Below, piece after piece: positions 58,400-64,000 of a stretch of DNA of 64,000 nt. A program made the translations under genes and the position numbers. Within the stretch, counting starts at the first letter, position 1. Every line of letters begins with the position of its first letter. Below the pieces are notes generated by a model, which was not told the DNA's origin, searched no databases, and worked only from the letters and a program-made list of their open reading frames with translations. Origin of the DNA: Eulemur rufifrons (taxonomy: Eukaryota; Chordata; Mammalia; Primates; Lemuridae); the NCBI RefSeq assembly GCF_041146395.1, contig NC_090989.1, forward strand, positions 46,216,501 to 46,280,500. Direction: 5' to 3'.

Positions 58400-60240
58400 T
58401 GAATTCAATAAAAGCCTTTATTCATTCAAAAATTAACCACTGGGTTTATTTGGCAGATAATAAAAAAGGGCAGGGCTAGGCTTCCCATCACAGTGCCCTT
58501 ATAATTCACCTGCTGTCCCGGATGGCCCAGCAGAGGGCTATCTGGGAACAAAATGCCAATGATGTGGCGGCCCATGGCCTCTGGACTCATAGGCCCTCCT
58601 GGCCTCCCACCTCCCGCCTCCCTCTGGGCCACCTGTTGGACGGGATTGGAGCCCTCAGATTCCTTCGAGGCTCACCAGCACCAAGGGGCGTCCCCACGCT
58701 TCCTTGGACTCCTTAAATGCTGAAACTGTTGGGAACAGGGTGGCTTTCCGCTTGGTGGGTAGGCAGTGGGGGCTTTCTCTGGAGAGAGGCCACCTCTCCT
58801 GGGAGGGATTCCGAGGCATCCCAACCTCCCCCAGCCCTCCTCCCACAAGAGACAATGTCCCTGAAGTCCCAGGTGCATTGTCTAGGAAGTCAGCTGTCAA
58901 ACTGGAAAGCATTTCAGGGGAAGAGATGTACAGAGAATGACATGTATGCTTGCCCTGATGTCATTTTAAACGTTGCCTGGTTAAATAATGGAAAATCATA
59001 ATGTTCTCCTAAGTCACCATCAGTACAAAGTGAGGAGCAGAAGCTATGAGGAAGAAGCCAGGCTGCGGCAGACCGGGAACTCAAGGCTGGTCCCTGCCCT
59101 GACCCCAGCGTGAGGCTCCGCAGAGGGATGAGGGGCCTGGCCTCTGGGCTGGAAGCCCCAGAGAGGGCAGCGTAGGGTGAGGCGGGGCCCCAGGTGGAAA
59201 ACACTACAATGGGGAGGCCCCAGGGCTGCGCAGGAGGGATCTGGCCTAAGGTTCCAGGGTGCCGCCACAGGCAGAGGCCCAGTGAGAGGAGGGGACAGAA
59301 GTCGGTCCCTGCCTGGCAACCTTGAGCGAAAATGGCTGGTGTTCAGCACCCTGCCAGGAAGAAGGGTGGCCCTTCTGGCAGCTCTGGGGTATCCTAGGGC
59401 ATGGGACACAGGTGTGCTCGAGGCATGGCCCACTGGTCCCCAAGGACACTGCCTGCTAAGGCCAAAAGCCACACTGTAGCTCCAAACCAAAAGGTCAGTA
59501 TGATGGGAGGAAGGCCAGGCTAGGGGCTCGTTGGATGTCTAGGGATGGGACGCCTCAGCTGAAGGGGTCCACACACTTAACCCTGGCAATCCTCAGCCAC
59601 AAGTCTCTTTGTTGTGATGCCTTCAGGACAGGAGATAACAACAGCATCATTCCCACTTGACCAGAGAGGCAAATTGAGGCTCAGGCAGAAACCAAAGAAA
59701 AGTAAATCTGGCCTGGGAAAGACCTCACTCTCATTCTTTCAACCCCAAGTCACCAAGTTCATCCCCGGCCCTGCGACCCGAGGTCAGAGCAGGCTGAGGA
59801 ACTGCAGTGATTGGCGCTGAGTCCCAGGCCTCCTGGGCCAGTGGCTGAGCAGGAAGCTGACCTGCAGTTTCCTCAGAGTCCACCCTTCCAAGTCGTCTGT
59901 GAAGGCAGAACCACTACTCCCTACCCCTGCAAGATCTGAGGGGCTTACAGTGGGGCCAGAGCACAGCCAAAGGGGCTGCCGATGCCAGATGGGAGACTAC
60001 TGGAGCTGGCTGAGTGCTCTGGCCAGGGGGAAAGGATATGGCAAAGCCACTTGGCAGAGGGCTTGCTTCTGCCTGGAGGCAGCCTTGCTGAAGGCTAATC
60101 AGCAAGAGGAGTTTTGGCCTCCTGGAAGTGCAAAGTGGAGACCAAGGACAACTCAGAGTGGGAACTGAAGGCCGAGTTGCCCCTCTCGGGGGATGGAATG
60201 ATAGGATGTTAACTTTGCAAAGCAGCAAAAATTCTAGCCT
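58400..60240. other. GC-rich block of unknown nature between NIT2 and TOMM70
   Basis: About 1.8 kb clearly richer in G+C than its surroundings, with few recognisable repeats (a reverse MIR-like piece 'gaggcaaattgaggctcagg' near 59667). Minus-strand AATAAA signals lie at its left edge (complement of 58417-58422 and 58444-58449). Several open frames exist on both strands (minus 59044-59490 is the longest, 148 codons) but they overlap one another, are Pro/Arg/Gly-rich as expected from composition, and match nothing I know. It may be the 3' end of a minus-strand non-coding transcript, or simply a GC-rich intergenic segment. Confidence 0.4.
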
Positions 60241-60438
60241 CGGGCCTGGCCCAAAACAGTTGGGAGGCCGCTTCTCACCCAGAATCCTTCCCTTTGGTGA
60301 GGACTAGTTCTAGGCCAAAAAGGGAGCTTAAAGGTCCAAGTGGGACCACGAAATGCTGCTGCCTATATTTGTTCTAGGTAAACCCTCCCATGGCCTTCTA
60401 GGACAACACTTGCAAAGAGTCATGTTATCTGTAAATGC

Positions 60439-60459
60439 TAACAACAACAACAACAAAAA
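60439..60459. repeat. (CAA)n short microsatellite
   Basis: Six ACA/CAA units ending in an A-run. Confidence 0.85.
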
Positions 60460-61024
60460 ACTGGAGAAATTTGAACCCTGTGTCCCTGAGCTCCCAAAGG
60501 CAGCAATCGTGTTGGCTCTTAGCCTACCCTCACCTGGGCCAGGCACTACAGGTAGGTATCCCTGTCCCAGCGGTCAGCCGGCCTTCTACCGTGAAGACTA
60601 TCTAGAAGGGTCTCTAAGAGTACTAGCTCTCAACTCTCAATATAATATAATATGTGCACTACCACCTTAAAATACACCAGACTAGTTATCGTCATGCTGC
60701 CTAATTCTAAGAGTTTCAAAATATTTGAAAATGGTATCTTCCTTTTGATGCCTCTTCTAGTGTATTGACAGAGGGATCTCAACTTTTACCTTATACCCAA
60801 AGGGCAGCCTTTTGACCTGGTGATTATACTATGATCATATATATTTTTAAATCACAAATACCCCCAGCTCTTGACTAAAACTCCAGTCTGTGGCCTGGGT
60901 GTGCATTCACTGCCTAAACCACCTTTGGCCAAAATTTATGCATAATGAAGTCATTCTACTTTGGGACACTCCAAAGAATTCCTTTAAACTATGTATCTCC
61001 TTGTATACAATAGCCAAAGGAGTA

Positions 61025-61478
61025 TGTATTAGTTTCCTATGGCTGCTGTAACAAACTACCACAAATTTAGTGGCTTAAAACAACAGAAAGTTATTCTCTT
61101 ACACTTCTGGAGTCTGAATTCACTGGGTCAAAGTCAAGATATGGGCAGGTCTGCGCTCTGCCCCAAGGTAGAATCTATTTCTTGCCTTTTTCAGCTTCTA
61201 GTGGCAGCCAGCATTCCTTGGCTTGTGGCCACATCACTCCAATCTCTGTCTCTGTGGTCACATTGTCTTCCCTTCTGTCTGAAATCTTCCTCTCATTTGG
61301 ACACTTGAAATTGCATCTGGGGGTCATCCAGATAATCTAGGATAACCCCCCTGCTTAAAATCCTTAATCATATCCGCAAAACCCATTTTTGCCAACTAAG
61401 GTAACATTCACAGGTTCCAGGGATAAGGATGTGGATATCTTTTGGGGGACTACTATTCATCCTATCTGTGTTAAAGTT
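61025..61478 (-). repeat. ERVL-MaLR-type solo LTR, minus orientation
   Basis: 'gtattagtttcctatggctg', 'taacaaactaccacaaattt', 'gcattccttggcttgtggcc', 'gtaacattcacaggttccag' and 'gggggactactattcatcct' fit the reverse of an MLT1/MST-related LTR. More diverged than the copy at 18583. No coding sequence. Confidence 0.7.
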
Positions 61479-62269
61479 TGCAAATGATCAAATTAAAATT
61501 CTGTCACTTTGTTCACAAATCAATTTAGCAAAGGACTGGGGATGGGATTAATTATTACCCATCTCTCTTCCACTACTCCAAAGTTATTTCCTTATAAATA
61601 CAAAAACCATACAACCCAATTTACCCAGAACAATCTTAGGTAATTATTACTTTTACTCAAAAGTTTCCTGGATTGGTTAAATTATATAGTCCTTCTGTTT
61701 AGAAACAGTCATAAGATGAAAACTAGTTAATTTCTACAGGTACAAAGCACTAACTCCAATTTGTGTTCCCAGAGGGCAGAAAGTTCTGTTTGTGTTGTTT
61801 TAAAATCAAAGTTTTTACTACTGTTTTGGGATGTATTCCCTATTTACACCACAATTATCAAGGTTGGCAGAGATTATTTCAGGCATGCTTTCTGCAAGAC
61901 ACCACGTGGTTGAGAACTATGGTCAAACTCACTGGTGAAACCAGTTTGAAGATAAACTTATCCACAGGGGCCAGGGCTGACTGGCAGCCTCCCAGGCTGC
62001 CCCGTGAGTCGGGGTAAGGTATCGGTGAGGAATGAAGTCCGCTGGTTCTACCACCTCTCTGTGGAGCCTTGTCTCACAGTAGGGGGTGTGAATGCTCTCA
62101 GCAAACTCCACCGTTCACACCAAGAAATTATTTTGCTTCATATACTAACATGTCCGGTACGCACCTATTTTCAAAGTTAGTTTGAGCCCACAAGAGAATG
62201 ACTGAATTTACCCAATACCATAATAAATGAATAAACTACCTGTTTTTCTATTTTCTATTTAAAGAATAG
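61479..62269. other. Intergenic stretch upstream of the presumed TOMM70 3' end
   Basis: Unique-looking, mixed composition; no gene or repeat recognised. Confidence 0.45.
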
Positions 62270-64000
62270 ATAGAAAGCTTGAATGGAATATTTATTTGGT
62301 GAATTTACATGTGAGGTCATTTACAAAAGAAAAGATACAGACAGATGCAGCTTTCAGTGCAGTTTCAAATATTTTCACAACAGGCAAGAGTCTGAGAGAA
62401 TTTGGAATGATAGTACTGAATGGTACATGCTTCAGTTTCCTTTGTGTTTTTCTACCCAACCCCAAGGAGAAAGAAGGGAGAAGAGTAGAAGACGTCAATA
62501 TTAATGTGAATATAGCCATGCAAATAAAAACTTTTTTTTTTAAATCAGAGGACATTCAGAGATGTAGAACATTTCTGTATTCAGGGGTTATCATAATAGG
62601 TGCAAATTTAAGAACAAAATGCAGAGTTCTCAAACTTTCCATTATCCAAATTGTCTTAAATTATGTTAACTGCTCCCACTAATTAGTTAGAGGCCTCCTC
62701 TATATTTTCCAAATACTGACTTTGGAAGGGAGTCCTTTCTAACAGATTCTAAAAGATAGCATTTGTAGACAAAATCTTTTTGGTTTCAACAGGATAAAGC
62801 ACCCTTTTAAAGAGGGATAAAAATGCTCCTTTACTCTCAACAATGTAAACTATAATTAGATTTCCAGAAAGGTATAACTGAAAGCTTGCTCTTTTATTAA
62901 GTCTTAAACCTCTCCCCATCTTGAATATCTCAAAATAAGACTCCCCTTAAGAACACAACCCTTCTCCCACCAGAAAAATCCAGCATGTAAGCACAATGAT
63001 GGTTTATAAAAGTGACAATTGGAAATAAATCTTAAAGTTATTTCTAAATAAAGAGGTGGAATAAAGATAAAATCAACAAAACAAAAATCTGTTGTCACTA
63101 TCCCTAGTGAACACCTGGACATAGGCAATTAGTCCTTAGAGATCAAGGTTAGCTCAGTACTAAAAAGCACTCTCCATGTCTTCAGCATCTTGGAAAGTAC
63201 TGGCTCAAAATTCCTTAAGCAAATGTAGTCGGAGCTGAAGCCCTGAACTCGTCATATCAGGAAACACTACACTCTGGCTCCAAGACCCACATCCTTTCTG
63301 AATGTTTAGCCACATTTTCTTCATTAGAAATTTTAAGCTAATTAAATACTCCCATATATCACACATCTTTATTTGGGTTATACAATAACCTGCACTTTCT
63401 TTAAAAAAGTACACTATTAAATAGTTGCACTTATTACAGTCATGGACAATTAGAAACACACTTCTGTTTCATCTTACCTCTTTGCCAGGTCCACTCCCCC
63501 ATCAGTCTTCCAGCACATGTATCAATCTGAATATTTTACTTCTGCATAATTTACCGTATGAAAACCAGCCGTTGTGGACTTGAAGAATGATGTACATTAT
63601 CCATTAGCGTGGAAGGGGGTCAAGAGGATTAACAGTTGCCACTAAGTTCCTTAAGTTCTGCAGAATCAGAGGCATTGTGCATGCGGACAATGGTTTAAAG
63701 GGTCACTCGATTTTACTTCAATCCCCATTTAAGCTTTGTTTCTTCAAAAAATCAACTAAAACGGATTGAATATAAAAGACATCTGTTTTACAGCACTTAC
63801 TGTGTTAATTTAAAAACCAACATGCTGTAAAATACTCATATTATACACACATATATAAAGACAAAAGCATTCAGAACATAATCAGCCCCCTGCCCCCCCA
63901 TAAAAAAAAAAAAACAAATCAACAAATCAAAGTTTTTATTTGCATGGCCAATTATCATTTGTACTCTTTGCAACTTTACTTTAATATCCCGTTAACAGGT
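62270..64000 (-). other. TOMM70: Probable TOMM70 distal 3' UTR (minus strand)
   Basis: In human the next gene after NIT2 is TOMM70, transcribed towards NIT2. Here the last 1.7 kb is AT-rich and free of interspersed repeats, as a long 3' UTR would be, and AATAAA on the minus strand (complement of 62291-62296) is a plausible poly(A) signal; another is at 62892-62897. No TOMM70 coding sequence is visible, so the stop codon must lie beyond 64,000. The call rests on gene order and composition, not on recognised sequence. Confidence 0.4.

Noticed and set aside
59044..59490. 148-codon minus frame in the GC-rich block
   Set aside because: Low-complexity composition, overlapped by a 100-codon + frame, no known domain; kept only as part of the unexplained block.

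Overview
The window is mammalian nuclear DNA, almost certainly from a strepsirrhine primate (lemur or relative). The exons are near-identical to two human genes. Several Alu copies carry the extended linker and the 'TCTCGCTCTTGCTCAGGCT' right-arm block that I associate with strepsirrhine Alu subfamilies. The species is inferred from repeats, not proven. Gene order TBC1D23 - NIT2 - (TOMM70 downstream, opposite strand) matches human 3q12.

Layout. 1-32,065: the 3' part of TBC1D23 on the + strand, 15 coding exons from Arg159 to the stop, plus a 1.6 kb 3' UTR; the first exons lie off the left edge. 32,066-35,690: intergenic, mostly old L1 and Alu. 35,700-36,500: CpG-rich NIT2 promoter. 36,237-52,498: the whole NIT2 coding sequence in 10 exons (276 codons, catalytic Glu43, Lys112 and Cys153 all present), followed by its 3' UTR. 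52,700-62,200: intergenic, with L1, L2, an old LTR and an unexplained GC-rich block at 58.4-60.2 kb. 62,270-64,000: probably the distal 3' UTR of TOMM70 on the - strand, inferred from gene order and a minus-strand AATAAA.

Function. TBC1D23 is a trans-Golgi vesicle-tethering adaptor. NIT2 is the omega-amidase that hydrolyses alpha-ketoglutaramate and alpha-ketosuccinamate. They are neighbours without a shared pathway. There is no operon, CRISPR array or new multi-gene system here.

Most informative irregularities: (1) a diverged tandem duplication in NIT2 that appears to have copied constitutive exon 8, leaving an exon-like relic at 48,049 that still has splice sites and a 60-nt in-frame reading frame; (2) a tandemly duplicated 3' splice site in front of the TBC1D23 exon at 26,614; (3) a young CpG-rich processed retrocopy at 42,091-43,006 in NIT2 intron 4, with poly(A) signal, tail and 10-bp target duplication; (4) a 5'-truncated L1 with a 17-bp target duplication and an internally repeated 3' UTR; (5) the GC-rich block with minus-strand poly(A) signals between NIT2 and TOMM70.
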